Assembly: GCF_004361855.1 (NCBI RefSeq)
Contig: NZ_SNWQ01000014.1
Coordinates: 62,001 to 126,000 of the forward strand
Direction of reading: 5' to 3'
Length of the DNA: 64,000 bases
Origin: Kribbella caucasensis
Lineage (GTDB): Bacteria > Actinomycetota > Actinomycetes > Propionibacteriales > Kribbellaceae
Below the pieces are notes generated by a model. It saw only the letters and a list, made by a program, of their open reading frames with translations, was not told where the DNA came from and did not search any database. The translations under genes and the position numbers were made by a program. Positions 48,007 to 55,987 of this stretch are shown one piece after another. Numbering within the stretch: the first letter of the stretch is position 1; each line of letters begins with the position of its first letter.

Positions 48007-48936
48007 GTGTCAGGCCTCAGTGCCCGTGATATCGGCCACCGTGTCGTGGTCCGCCACCGGTTGCCCGGCGGGCAGTTGACCGATGTCATCGGCGCGTTAC
48101 ATTCGCTGGATTCGGACGCTCTCGTGGTCCGACACTCCGACAGTACGCCGTACCGGATCCGTTTGACCGATGTGGCCGCCGCGAAGCCGATCCCGCCGAT
48201 GCCGCTGCGCCCGGTCGACGTCGAGCAACTCTTCCTCACGACCGCGCTCGGCCGGCCCGCCGTCGAGACCCAGTACGTCGGGCAGTGGTTGCTGCGGGCA
48301 TCATCGGGCTGGACGGGGCGAGGCAATTCGCTGTTGCCCGCAGGCGATCCGGGGATGCCGGTCGAGGACGCGCTCAAGCATGCCCAGACGTTCTACGAGG
48401 AGCGGGAACTGCCGCCGCTGGCCCTGATCCGGCTCGGCAGCCCGGAGGACGAGGAGTTCCGCCGGCTCGGCTGGACCGATGCGCGACCGGAGCAGGCCGA
48501 CGTCCTCGTCATGCACACCACGCTGGACCTGGTGAACGCGGAACCGGCGTACGAGGTGACTCTCACGGATCGGCCGGACACCGCCTGGTACGGGACGGCC
48601 TTCGAGGGTGAGGTGCCCGCGGCCGCGCCGGCCGTGATGGAGGGTGCTCCGAAGGTGGTCTTCGCCTCGGTATCACTGGACGGCAAGTTAGTTGCCGTCG
48701 GCCGGGGCTCGATGACGGGTCACTGGGTGGCGGTGGACGCGGTCCGCGTCGACCCGGCGTACCGGCGTCGGGGACTGGGGACAGCGGTTCTGCAGGGGAT
48801 CACGCGGTGGGCGGGGCCGCTCGGTGGGCGGCGGAGTTACCTCGAGGTCGTCGAGGACAACGTGGCCGCGCTGACCACGTACACGAATCTCGGTTACCAG
48901 ACGGCGTACAAGTACAGGTACCTGACCATTCGCTAA
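48007..48936 (+). CDS. GNAT family N-acetyltransferase with N-terminal domain
   Basis: This 309-residue protein has an N-terminal about 70-residue small beta domain (HRVVVRHRLPGGQLTDVIGA, LVVRHSDSTPYRIRLTDV) resembling an SH3-like module. The rest is two GNAT-like halves, with the acetyl-CoA loop VDPAYRRRGLGTAVLQGITR near the C-terminus and ending YTNLGYQTAYKYRYL. This architecture accompanies fdxA in many actinobacteria. CAGGAG precedes GTG 48007. It is divergent from fdxA. The acceptor is unknown. Confidence 0.85.
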   Translation: MSGLSARDIGHRVVVRHRLPGGQLTDVIGALHSLDSDALVVRHSDSTPYRIRLTDVAAAKPIPPMPLRPVDVEQLFLTTALGRPAVETQYVGQWLLRASSGWTGRGNSLLPAGDPGMPVEDALKHAQTFYEERELPPLALIRLGSPEDEEFRRLGWTDARPEQADVLVMHTTLDLVNAEPAYEVTLTDRPDTAWYGTAFEGEVPAAAPAVMEGAPKVVFASVSLDGKLVAVGRGSMTGHWVAVDAVRVDPAYRRRGLGTAVLQGITRWAGPLGGRRSYLEVVEDNVAALTTYTNLGYQTAYKYRYLTIR

Positions 48937-48947
48937 GGTCGGGCGTC

Positions 48948-49388
48948 ATGGCGGACCATGTGGCGGAGCGGCCGGAGTACGCGGGGGACTTCGAGGGGAC
49001 GGTGCAGGTCGAGTACACGCCGCACCCGGATGACGGGGTCGCGGATCCGGGCGAGATCGTCTGGACCTGGGTGCCGTTCGAGGAGGACCACAACCGGGGC
49101 AAGGACCGCCCGGTGCTGGTGGTCGGGTCGGACGGGCCGTACCTGCTCGCGTTGATCCTGACCAGCCAGGACCACGACCGGGACGCCGCCGACGAGGCGC
49201 GCTGGGGACGGGTCTGGCTGGACATCGGCAGCGGTCCGTGGGACCGGGAGGGCCGCAGCAGCGAGGTCCGGCTGGACCGGGTACTACGGATCGACCCGGG
49301 CCAGGTCCGTCGCGAGGGCGCCGCGATCGGCGAGCAGTTGTTCGCCCAGGTCGCCGCCGAACTCCACACCCTCCACCGAGGAGCCTGA
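48948..49388 (+). CDS. PemK/MazF-like growth-inhibitor-fold protein, orphan
   Basis: This 146-residue protein has the PemK-like core KDRPVLVVGSDGPYLLALIL (the RPVLV strand) and SEVRLDRVLRIDP, as in the SH3-like MazF fold. It lacks the usual N-terminal G-E/D-I-W start and instead has VQVEYTPHPDDGVADPGEIV, a conserved actinobacterial variant. No antitoxin gene is adjacent, and housekeeping genes flank it, so toxin activity is doubtful. It starts 11 bases after the GNAT stop; TAAGGT overlapping that stop could be a -10 for a leaderless message. Confidence 0.75.
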   Translation: MADHVAERPEYAGDFEGTVQVEYTPHPDDGVADPGEIVWTWVPFEEDHNRGKDRPVLVVGSDGPYLLALILTSQDHDRDAADEARWGRVWLDIGSGPWDREGRSSEVRLDRVLRIDPGQVRREGAAIGEQLFAQVAAELHTLHRGA

Positions 49389-49395
49389 ACCGCCC

Positions 49396-49483
49396 GCCGT
49401 TCATTCGTCACCTTTTCACCCACCTAGGCCGCGGCCCAGTCGATCGAGCTGTGTCGCGGGTGAAATGGTGACGAATGAACGGC
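49396..49483. terminator. 26-bp inverted repeat between convergent genes
   Basis: The left arm 49396-49421 (GCCGTTCATTCGTCACCTTT and onward) is complementary to the right arm 49458-49483 with one mismatch, around a 36-base loop that itself contains GGCCGCGGCC. It lies exactly between the convergent PemK-like and VanW genes. A bidirectional terminator is the simplest reading, but the arms are unusually long, the loop is large and no T-tract follows, so a mobile palindrome is an alternative. Confidence 0.6.
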
Positions 49484-49503
49484 AGGTCGGTGGGCGGCAA
49501 CCC

Positions 49504-51267
49504 TCAACTGGTGGAGGGTTTGGTGCTGGCGGGGGTGGGGGGCGGCGTTTCCGGGGTCCCCGGTGGCTTGGTACCGGGCTTGGGGCCGCAGCGGATGTCG
49601 TCGGCGGCGTTGTAGTTGGTGGTGAAGGACTCGGTCTTCACCCGGACGCCGTTCTTCGCGAAGTACCGGTAGATCTTGATGTCGAACCCGGCGGTCGGCG
49701 CCTGCGTCCGGCACTTCGGGTCCTGGCTGTAGACGACCTTCGGCGCGCGCGGGTTGTACTTCGCGGACTGGCCGGCGGTGATGTCCCAGACCTTGGTACC
49801 CCAGATCTTCACCGTGATACTGCCCTGCTTGCCCGGGGTGGACGCCGAGAACAGCGTCTGCACCAGGAGCCCGTGACCGGAGTCGTTCAGGAACTTCAGG
49901 TCCACCGACGGCCACGCCACGGTCGCCTCGCGGCCCATCGGGTAGCGGCTGATGTAGACGCTGTGCGCCTTGTGCTCGACATCCTTCAGCCCGGCGAAGA
50001 AGGCCGCGTTGAAGGTGGTGGTGGCCGACTGGGAGACGCCGCCGCCGAGGTCGAGGACGAACTTGCCGCCGTTGATGATGTTGCCCTCGGTGAAGCCGTT
50101 CTCCTTGGTCCGCTCGCCGACGATCTTGTTCAGGCTGAACGTCTCGCCCGGCTTCAGCATGGTGCCGTTGATCTTGCGGGCCGCGGTGCCGATGTTCACG
50201 TTCCGGTACTCCGCGTACGGGAACCGGGTGGTGAACTCGCCCATGATCTCCTTGATCTCAAGGGCCTGCGCCTGCTCGGTGGTGAACTCGGCCTTCGACT
50301 TGGCCAGCCCGACCGCCGCCCTCCGGTCGCCTTCCGGCTTGGGCAGGATCGACAGGATCGCGGGCACCACCTTGTCCCGGGCAACGACCTGGCCGTCGAC
50401 CGCGGGGACTACCTGCGGCTTGCCGTTGACGATCTGGACGGTCGCGTCCTTCGGCAGCGTCTCCAGGTCCTTGAACCGCTCCTGGAACAGGGGTTCGAGC
50501 TTCTTCGCATCCAGGCTCGGGGTGAAGTCGCCGTCCTTCGCGACCAGCTTGAGCGCGGGCGCGAGATCGGACGGCTGCAGGTTCACACCCTTGTCGCCGA
50601 CGGTCAGCCGGATCGGGCCGGACATCGCGGGCTCGGCGTACTCCTTCATCGCCTTCTCGATCGCTTCCGTCCCGGCCTGCGGCTTGGTCACGCTGACCGG
50701 GAGGTCCTTGGCCTTGCCGTCGGACGGGTAGGCGGCGACCAATGTGTCGGTGGCCTTGCCGTTGTCCAGCTTCAGACCGTCGGCCGGCGGGTGCTGCTCG
50801 GCCTTGGCGTCGGGGAACGTGATGGTGCCTTCGGTGGCCGTCCGGTTCACCTGCTTGGCGAGCCGGTCGACGGCCGCCTTCAGCTTCGGCTCGTCCCGCT
50901 TCACCACCGGCGTGATCGCGTTACCGCCGGTGAGCACCTGCCACATCCGGGCCGGGCTCAGGCTGCGCCCGGCGCCCGCCTCGGCGATGGTCGCGTCCAC
51001 GTCCAGGCTGAGCCCGGCGTCGGCCGGCTTCACCTGGTACGTCGTCTCGCCGGCGGTCAGCTTGATCGGCTGGTTCCGCCGGTCCTTCAGCCCCGCCTCG
51101 AGTTTGGCCTTGGCCTCCTCCTGGGACAGTCCGCCGAGCGGAATCCCCAGCACCGTCGTGTCCCCAGGGACCTTGTCTCCGGTCACCGCGAACGTGACAC
51201 CATAGGCGACCACGAGCACGCCGAACCCTGCCGCGGCGATGATCCCCGCGAGCTGTTTTCTCCCCAC
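49504..51267 (-). CDS. VanW family protein with peptidoglycan-binding-like domains
   Basis: This 587-residue protein has an N-terminal membrane anchor (LAGIIAAAGFGVLVVAYGVT), two PG_binding_4-type domains (residues about 60-330), then the VanW domain. VanW shows FTTRFPYAEYRNVNIGTAAR, GTMLKPGETFSLNKIVG, FVLDLGGGVSQSATTTFNAA and AHSVYISRYPMGREATVAWP. It ends in a Pro/Thr tail. The domain set is that of YoaR-type surface proteins probably involved in peptidoglycan; no vancomycin-resistance enzymes are present. The GTG start follows AGGAGGA. The family's biochemical role remains unproven. Confidence 0.9.
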   Translation of the reverse strand: MGRKQLAGIIAAAGFGVLVVAYGVTFAVTGDKVPGDTTVLGIPLGGLSQEEAKAKLEAGLKDRRNQPIKLTAGETTYQVKPADAGLSLDVDATIAEAGAGRSLSPARMWQVLTGGNAITPVVKRDEPKLKAAVDRLAKQVNRTATEGTITFPDAKAEQHPPADGLKLDNGKATDTLVAAYPSDGKAKDLPVSVTKPQAGTEAIEKAMKEYAEPAMSGPIRLTVGDKGVNLQPSDLAPALKLVAKDGDFTPSLDAKKLEPLFQERFKDLETLPKDATVQIVNGKPQVVPAVDGQVVARDKVVPAILSILPKPEGDRRAAVGLAKSKAEFTTEQAQALEIKEIMGEFTTRFPYAEYRNVNIGTAARKINGTMLKPGETFSLNKIVGERTKENGFTEGNIINGGKFVLDLGGGVSQSATTTFNAAFFAGLKDVEHKAHSVYISRYPMGREATVAWPSVDLKFLNDSGHGLLVQTLFSASTPGKQGSITVKIWGTKVWDITAGQSAKYNPRAPKVVYSQDPKCRTQAPTAGFDIKIYRYFAKNGVRVKTESFTTNYNAADDIRCGPKPGTKPPGTPETPPPTPASTKPSTS

Positions 51268-51433
51268 CGGACAGAGTCCTCCTGCTCGTTACCGACGCCA
51301 GACGGCACATCTTACGGGACGGACCGGCATCGTCCTGCCCCGGAGTTCCCCAGGTTGCCCCGGGATTCCCCAGCGGACCACGTCTCCGCCAGGCACTCGG
51401 AGGTTCGACTCCGGAAGGCGCCGAAAAGTTCGG

Positions 51434-51949
51434 CTACTCACCTGGGAGTTCGCGGTACTGCCCCGCGTAGTACATCAGTGCGACGGGGTCAGCGGCCTCG
51501 TTCGTGCCCAGACTGAGGATCTCGCCGACCACGATCGTGTGGTCGCCGCCCTCGTACGTCGCCCACGTGCGGCACTCCAACCACGAAAGCGCACCCGTGA
51601 CCAGCAGGCAGCCGGTCTTCGGCCCTGCCGTGGTGGGAATCCCGTCGAACTGGCTGTAGAGGTCTCTCCCCGACCGGGCGAAACGCTCCGCGATCGGTTG
51701 CTGACTCGCAGCGAGTACGGAGGCGGCCCAGTACCCACAGTCCAGCACCGCGTCGTGCATCCGGACGCCTTTGTCGACGCAGACCAGTACCAACGGTGGA
51801 TCCAGCGAGACCGAGGTGAACGCGTTCGCCGTCATCGCGTGCGCCACCCCGGCCTGCAACGTGCTCATGATCGTGATCCCCGACCCGAACCGGCCCAGCG
51901 CCAAACGGAAATCCCCGGGGGCGATGGTGCCACTGGGTTCCGACGTCAC
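51434..51949 (-). CDS. flavin reductase family protein (FMN-binding split barrel)
   Basis: This 171-residue split-barrel protein has FRLALGRFGSGITIMSTLQA, AMTANAFTSVSLDPPLVLVC, VLAASQQPIAERFA and GGDHTIVVGEILSL. Together these are the diagnostic sequence of NAD(P)H:flavin reductases that supply reduced FMN/FAD to two-component monooxygenases. No partner oxygenase is adjacent. The start codon is GTG. The upstream 107 bases to mshB contain nothing recognisable. Confidence 0.88.
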   Translation of the reverse strand: MTSEPSGTIAPGDFRLALGRFGSGITIMSTLQAGVAHAMTANAFTSVSLDPPLVLVCVDKGVRMHDAVLDCGYWAASVLAASQQPIAERFARSGRDLYSQFDGIPTTAGPKTGCLLVTGALSWLECRTWATYEGGDHTIVVGEILSLGTNEAADPVALMYYAGQYRELPGE

Positions 51950-52055
51950 CCCAGCAGCCTAGATCGCGCAACTGGTTGATGCCTCAACCCACCGTGTGGA
52001 ACCGCTCACGTCCGACGCCGGCGGCCAGCCCACAGGCCGGTTGAGGGGCCGAAAC

Positions 52056-52967
52056 TCAGAGACCGGCGAAGAGGTCGTGCTCGAGACCGTCCGGACCGGG
52101 CGCCGCGGTGCCCTTGACCAGGCGGTAGGACTCGTCGCCCCAGATCTGGTTGCCGTTGTTGTTCGACAGCGCGAAGAACGGGCCGTCGACGGTGATCTGG
52201 GTCGCGTGCGCCTTCATCGCGTTCATCTTGCGGTCGACGTACTCGCCCGCCGGGACGACGCAGTCGATGAACCGGTCGGGCGTCACGAACGGACCGAGCG
52301 GCCCCTCCGGGTCGAGCCCTTCGAAGGTCGTCGAGTCACCGGACTCCCGCAGCTGCCGCAGACTCGCCCGCATCGCCGACTCCGCCATCGCGGTCCAGTA
52401 GATCTTTGGGATGTCCCACACCTCGCCCAGGTCTTCCCGGTACGACGGCGCGGCGGCGAGCGCGGCCGCATACGTCGCGACGCGGTGCGCCTGCACGTGA
52501 TCTGGGTGCCCGTAGTTCCCGAACTGGTCGTAGGTCACCAGTACCTGGGGCTTGAGCTCCCGGATCACCGGCACCAGATCGTTGGCCGCGGTGAGCAGAT
52601 CGGCCTGCCAGAAGCTGTCCGGCCGGGTCTCCGGCGGCTCGGCGGCGTTGCCGTCGGCGTCGTACACCATCCCGGTGTCGCGGTACTTCCCCGGACCGCC
52701 GAGGAACCGGTGGTCGGTCACGCCCAGCTCGGCCATCGCGGTGTCCAGCTCGCCGATCCGGTGCTGGCCCAGCTGATCGGTCTGGTCGGCGGCCAGGTGG
52801 ATCAGGTCCGGCACCAGCACCTCGCCCTCCTCACCCAGGGTGCAGGTGATCAACGTGACCTGGGCACCCTCGGCCACGTAGCGCGCCATCGTCGCGCCGT
52901 TGTTGATCGTCTCGTCATCCGGATGCGCATGCACCAGCAACAGCCGGCGATCGGGAAGCTCACTCAT
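52056..52967 (-). CDS. mshB: N-acetyl-1-D-myo-inositol-2-amino-2-deoxy-alpha-D-glucopyranoside deacetylase
   Basis: This 303-residue PIG-L/LmbE zinc deacetylase has the metal motif AHPDDE and the third ligand in GHPDH. It also has TLGEEGEVLVPDLIHLA and HRFLGGPGKYRDTGM, specific to MshB. It deacetylates GlcNAc-Ins in mycothiol synthesis, which identifies the host as an actinomycete. An in-frame TTG lies at 52973, but ATG 52967 has AGGG upstream and is preferred. In M. tuberculosis (Rv1170) it lies upstream of the fdx/dap region in the same relative order. Confidence 0.95.
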   Translation of the reverse strand: MSELPDRRLLLVHAHPDDETINNGATMARYVAEGAQVTLITCTLGEEGEVLVPDLIHLAADQTDQLGQHRIGELDTAMAELGVTDHRFLGGPGKYRDTGMVYDADGNAAEPPETRPDSFWQADLLTAANDLVPVIRELKPQVLVTYDQFGNYGHPDHVQAHRVATYAAALAAAPSYREDLGEVWDIPKIYWTAMAESAMRASLRQLRESGDSTTFEGLDPEGPLGPFVTPDRFIDCVVPAGEYVDRKMNAMKAHATQITVDGPFFALSNNNGNQIWGDESYRLVKGTAAPGPDGLEHDLFAGL

Positions 52968-53032
52968 ACTCAAACCCTACGTGCCGCCCCGGACAGTTCC
53001 AGTTCCTTCCCGAACAGCTCAGTCGGAACAGC

Positions 53033-53329
53033 TCAGCCGAAGCGGCGGACCAGGAGGCAGCCTGCCTGGAACCGGGAGCGGGCGCCCAGGCCCGCGATCA
53101 GGGCGCTGATCTCCGCGCGGACGGTGCGCAGCGACAGCCCGAGCTGGCGGGCGATCGCGGCGTCCTTGGCGCCGGTGGCCATCAGCCGGCCGATCAGGAT
53201 CTGGCGGTTGGTCAGCTCCTTCGCAGCGGCCGGGGCGCGGCGTCGCGACCCCAGCTCGTAGACCTCACAGACGATCTCCGGCGCGAAATCCTCCATCCGC
53301 ACCGCAGGAACAGCCTGGTATGACGACAT
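53033..53329 (-). CDS. small LuxR-type HTH protein
   Basis: This 98-residue protein has a C-terminal LuxR-like HTH: ELTNRQILIGRLMATGAKDA, then AIARQLGLSLRTVRAEISAL. It has no receiver or sensor domain, only about 35 N-terminal residues. GGAGGAG precedes ATG 53329 by 7 bases. It is divergent from the XRE/NB-ARC/TPR regulator at 53451 across a 121-base shared region, so the two may form a regulatory pair. It could alternatively be the surviving output domain of a larger regulator. Confidence 0.75.
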   Translation of the reverse strand: MSSYQAVPAVRMEDFAPEIVCEVYELGSRRRAPAAAKELTNRQILIGRLMATGAKDAAIARQLGLSLRTVRAEISALIAGLGARSRFQAGCLLVRRFG

Positions 53330-53450
53330 CCAGCATCTCCTCCCCCAGGTGGGCCAGCGGATGCTCATTCTTCAAGCGGTGCAGAAAGGTTGACCAGGTA
53401 CAACCCATACAGTTCACCCATACAAATCCGGTGGATGCGGGGAGCGAAGA

Positions 53451-55898
53451 GTGGAGTCGCAGTTCGCGGCCCTGCTGCGGCGGCACCGTACGGCGGCCGG
53501 CCTGACCCAGGACGAGCTGTCCACGGCGTCCGGCGTCAGTGTGCAGGCCATCAGCACCCTCGAGCGCGGCACCCGTCGCTACCCGCAGCTGAGCACCGTC
53601 ACCGCCCTCGCCGACGCCCTGCACCTGAACCCCGACCAGCGAGCCGCCCTGACAGCCGCCGCCTCCCGCCCCGGCAGGAAGGGCGGACGGGGAATAGGCG
53701 GGGGTCGAGCGGGTGGGCTCGAGGCGGGCGGGGCCGGAGCGGGCGGGGGCGGAGCGGGCCGCACGACGGTGATTGGCGCCGCCGCCTACTCCGTTGTGTC
53801 GCCGCGGCAGTTGCCGTTTGCCAGTGGGGACTTCACCGGGCGTGAGCGTGAGCTGGGCGAGCTGAGTCGGTACCTGATCAGCAGTCCCGGCGTCAGCCTC
53901 ACCGCGATCACCGGGATGGGCGGGATCGGCAAGACCACGCTGGCCGTTCACGTGGCCCACGAGGTGGCCGACCACTACCCCGACGGCCAGTTGTACCTTG
54001 ACCTCAGCGGCTTTGGCCCCGGCGAACCACTCGAACCGCTGAAGGCCCTCACCTACCTCCTCGAAGACCTCGGCGAACCCCCGCCGGCCGACCTGCCCAC
54101 CGCATCGGCCCGCTTCCGTAACGCACTCGCCAACCGGCGGCTGGTCCTCCTCCTGGACAACGCCGCCGACCCCAAACAGGTCCGTCCCCTCCTCCCCGGC
54201 ACCGGCTGCTGCGGCGTCATCGTCACCAGCCGCCGCAGCATGGCGGGCCTGAGCGGCAGCCGCCAATACCCATTGGGCGTCCCACAGCTCCCCGAGGCGA
54301 TCGACATGCTCCGCCGGATCTCCGGCCGCACCGACGCCCCCGAGGACGAGTGCGCCGAGGTCGTCCGCCAGTGTGGTGGCCTCCCACTGGCCATCCGGAT
54401 GGCGGGCGCCCGTCTCGCCTCCCGTCCCTCCTGGCCGGTCGCCCACCTCGCGCAACGCCTTGCCGACGGGCGTCGCCGGCTCGACGAACTCCAGCTCGAC
54501 GACTCCGGCGTACGGGCGACCCTGGTGCTCTCGATCGAACAACTGGCCGGCAGCGTCGACCCGGTCGACGTACAGGCGGTCTCCATGTTCGCCCTGCTCG
54601 GCCTGTCGAACGCCCTCGACCTCACTGCTCCCCTGGCCGCAGCCCTGTCGGACAGCCCGGAGCCGGAGGCCGAGGTCGTCCTCGAACGCCTCGTGGACGT
54701 CCACCTGCTCACCACTCCCGCTCCCGGCCGCTACCGCTTCCACGACCTCGTCCGGGTCGCCGCGCAGGAACTGGCCGAGCAGACGCTGTCCGAGGCCGAC
54801 CGGATCGCCGCGACCACGCGCTGGGTCAAACGGGTGTCCGCGGTCGTCTGGAAGGCCAGCGAGTACGCCGGACACGGGCTGACCCGGGAGAAGTGGCTCA
54901 ACCAGTCCTGGCTGGAAGGGGCCGACGACCTGGCCAACCAGGACGACGTACTGGCGTGGCTGGACAACGAGCGAACCAGTCTGGTCTCCACCATCCAGCA
55001 GGCCGTGCGGGAGCAACCACAGCTCGCCGTACAACTCGCTGTCGGCCTCAACGCGTACTACGCCCTCCGGCGTGCGTGGCTCGACTGGTTGCAGGCCAAC
55101 GAGTCCGTACTACGCCTCGTCCGTGGCGGGCCGGATCGGACAGCCGAGGGGATCGTCCTGCACGATCTCGGAGCGGCCCACGCCGAACTGGAGCAGTACC
55201 AGGAGGCCGTGGCTCCCCTACGACAGGCTGTGCAGGCCGCGCACGAATCGGGCGACGAGAACCTGCAGGCGCTCTGCCTGAGCAGCCTCAGCCACGTCCT
55301 CGAACGCGCCGGCCGCATCGCCGACGGCATCCCGTACGCCGCCCGCGCCCGCGAGATCGGCCTGACCCTGGGCAGCCCACCACGTGCCGCGTGGGCCTGT
55401 CTCGCCCTCGGCATGCTCTACCTGCGCACGGGAGCGACCGACTCCGCCCAGCACCACTTCACCGAGGCCCTGGACCTCCTCGTCGAACCAGGGCAGGAGC
55501 GGTACCGCGGCATGGTCGCCCAGAACGTCGGCGTCGCCTACCGCGAGGCCGGCCGCCTCGACCTCGCCGACCGCTACCTGCAGCAGGGCCTCGACCTGTA
55601 CCGCGAGGCCGGAGCCGCGATCCAGCAAGCCGAAGTCCTCAACGAACTCGGCAAGCTCTGCCTGGACACCGACGACCTCGACACCGGCGCCGCCCACCTC
55701 ACCGAGGCCCTCGCCATCGCCGGCCGGCACAGCGACTGGCTCTGCGAGGCCGACATCCGCACCACCCTCGGCCAGACCCGCCACCGCCAAGGCCGCCGCC
55801 CCGAAGCCCACCGCGAGTGGCGCCTCGCCCTCACCCTCCACGACCAGCACCACAGCCACCGCGGAGCCGCCCTCCGCAGCCTCCTCGACGAGGCCTGA
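53451..55898 (+). CDS. XRE-HTH / NB-ARC ATPase / TPR regulator (STAND type)
   Basis: This 815-residue protein has an N-terminal XRE HTH (LLRRHRTAAGLTQDELSTAS, VQAISTLERGTRRYP), a Gly/Ala-rich linker and an NB-ARC ATPase. The ATPase shows Walker A ITGMGGIGKTTLAVHVA, Walker B RLVLLLDNA and GLPLAIRMAGARLA. C-terminal tetratricopeptide repeats occupy residues about 545-810 (LHDLGAAHAELEQYQEAVAP and related units). It is the AfsR-like architecture without the BTAD domain, used to sense and switch transcription. The GTG start follows GGGGAG. Its ligand and targets are unknown. Confidence 0.9.
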   Translation: MESQFAALLRRHRTAAGLTQDELSTASGVSVQAISTLERGTRRYPQLSTVTALADALHLNPDQRAALTAAASRPGRKGGRGIGGGRAGGLEAGGAGAGGGGAGRTTVIGAAAYSVVSPRQLPFASGDFTGRERELGELSRYLISSPGVSLTAITGMGGIGKTTLAVHVAHEVADHYPDGQLYLDLSGFGPGEPLEPLKALTYLLEDLGEPPPADLPTASARFRNALANRRLVLLLDNAADPKQVRPLLPGTGCCGVIVTSRRSMAGLSGSRQYPLGVPQLPEAIDMLRRISGRTDAPEDECAEVVRQCGGLPLAIRMAGARLASRPSWPVAHLAQRLADGRRRLDELQLDDSGVRATLVLSIEQLAGSVDPVDVQAVSMFALLGLSNALDLTAPLAAALSDSPEPEAEVVLERLVDVHLLTTPAPGRYRFHDLVRVAAQELAEQTLSEADRIAATTRWVKRVSAVVWKASEYAGHGLTREKWLNQSWLEGADDLANQDDVLAWLDNERTSLVSTIQQAVREQPQLAVQLAVGLNAYYALRRAWLDWLQANESVLRLVRGGPDRTAEGIVLHDLGAAHAELEQYQEAVAPLRQAVQAAHESGDENLQALCLSSLSHVLERAGRIADGIPYAARAREIGLTLGSPPRAAWACLALGMLYLRTGATDSAQHHFTEALDLLVEPGQERYRGMVAQNVGVAYREAGRLDLADRYLQQGLDLYREAGAAIQQAEVLNELGKLCLDTDDLDTGAAHLTEALAIAGRHSDWLCEADIRTTLGQTRHRQGRRPEAHREWRLALTLHDQHHSHRGAALRSLLDEA

Positions 55899-55917
55899 AC
55901 GACAGGGCCTGAACGCG

Positions 55918-55959
55918 CCGCGGGGCGGCACCCGGAAGGATCCGGATACCGCCCCGCGG
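55918..55959. terminator. bidirectional GC-rich hairpin between regulator and peptide-binding gene
   Basis: CCGCGGGGCGG (55918-55928) pairs perfectly with CCGCCCCGCGG (55949-55959), followed by TTTCAG on the + strand. The loop contains a small CCGGA/TCCGG hairpin. It lies between the stops of the convergent XRE/NB-ARC gene and the ABC binding-protein gene, so it can serve both. Confidence 0.75.
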
Positions 55960-55987
55960 TTTCAGTCGCGGTTGTCGTCCGCCTGGC

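Noticed and set aside
49504..51267. Vancomycin-resistance cluster suggested by VanW
   Set aside because: No VanH/A/X or VanRS genes are nearby; the VanW domain is common in surface proteins unrelated to resistance.
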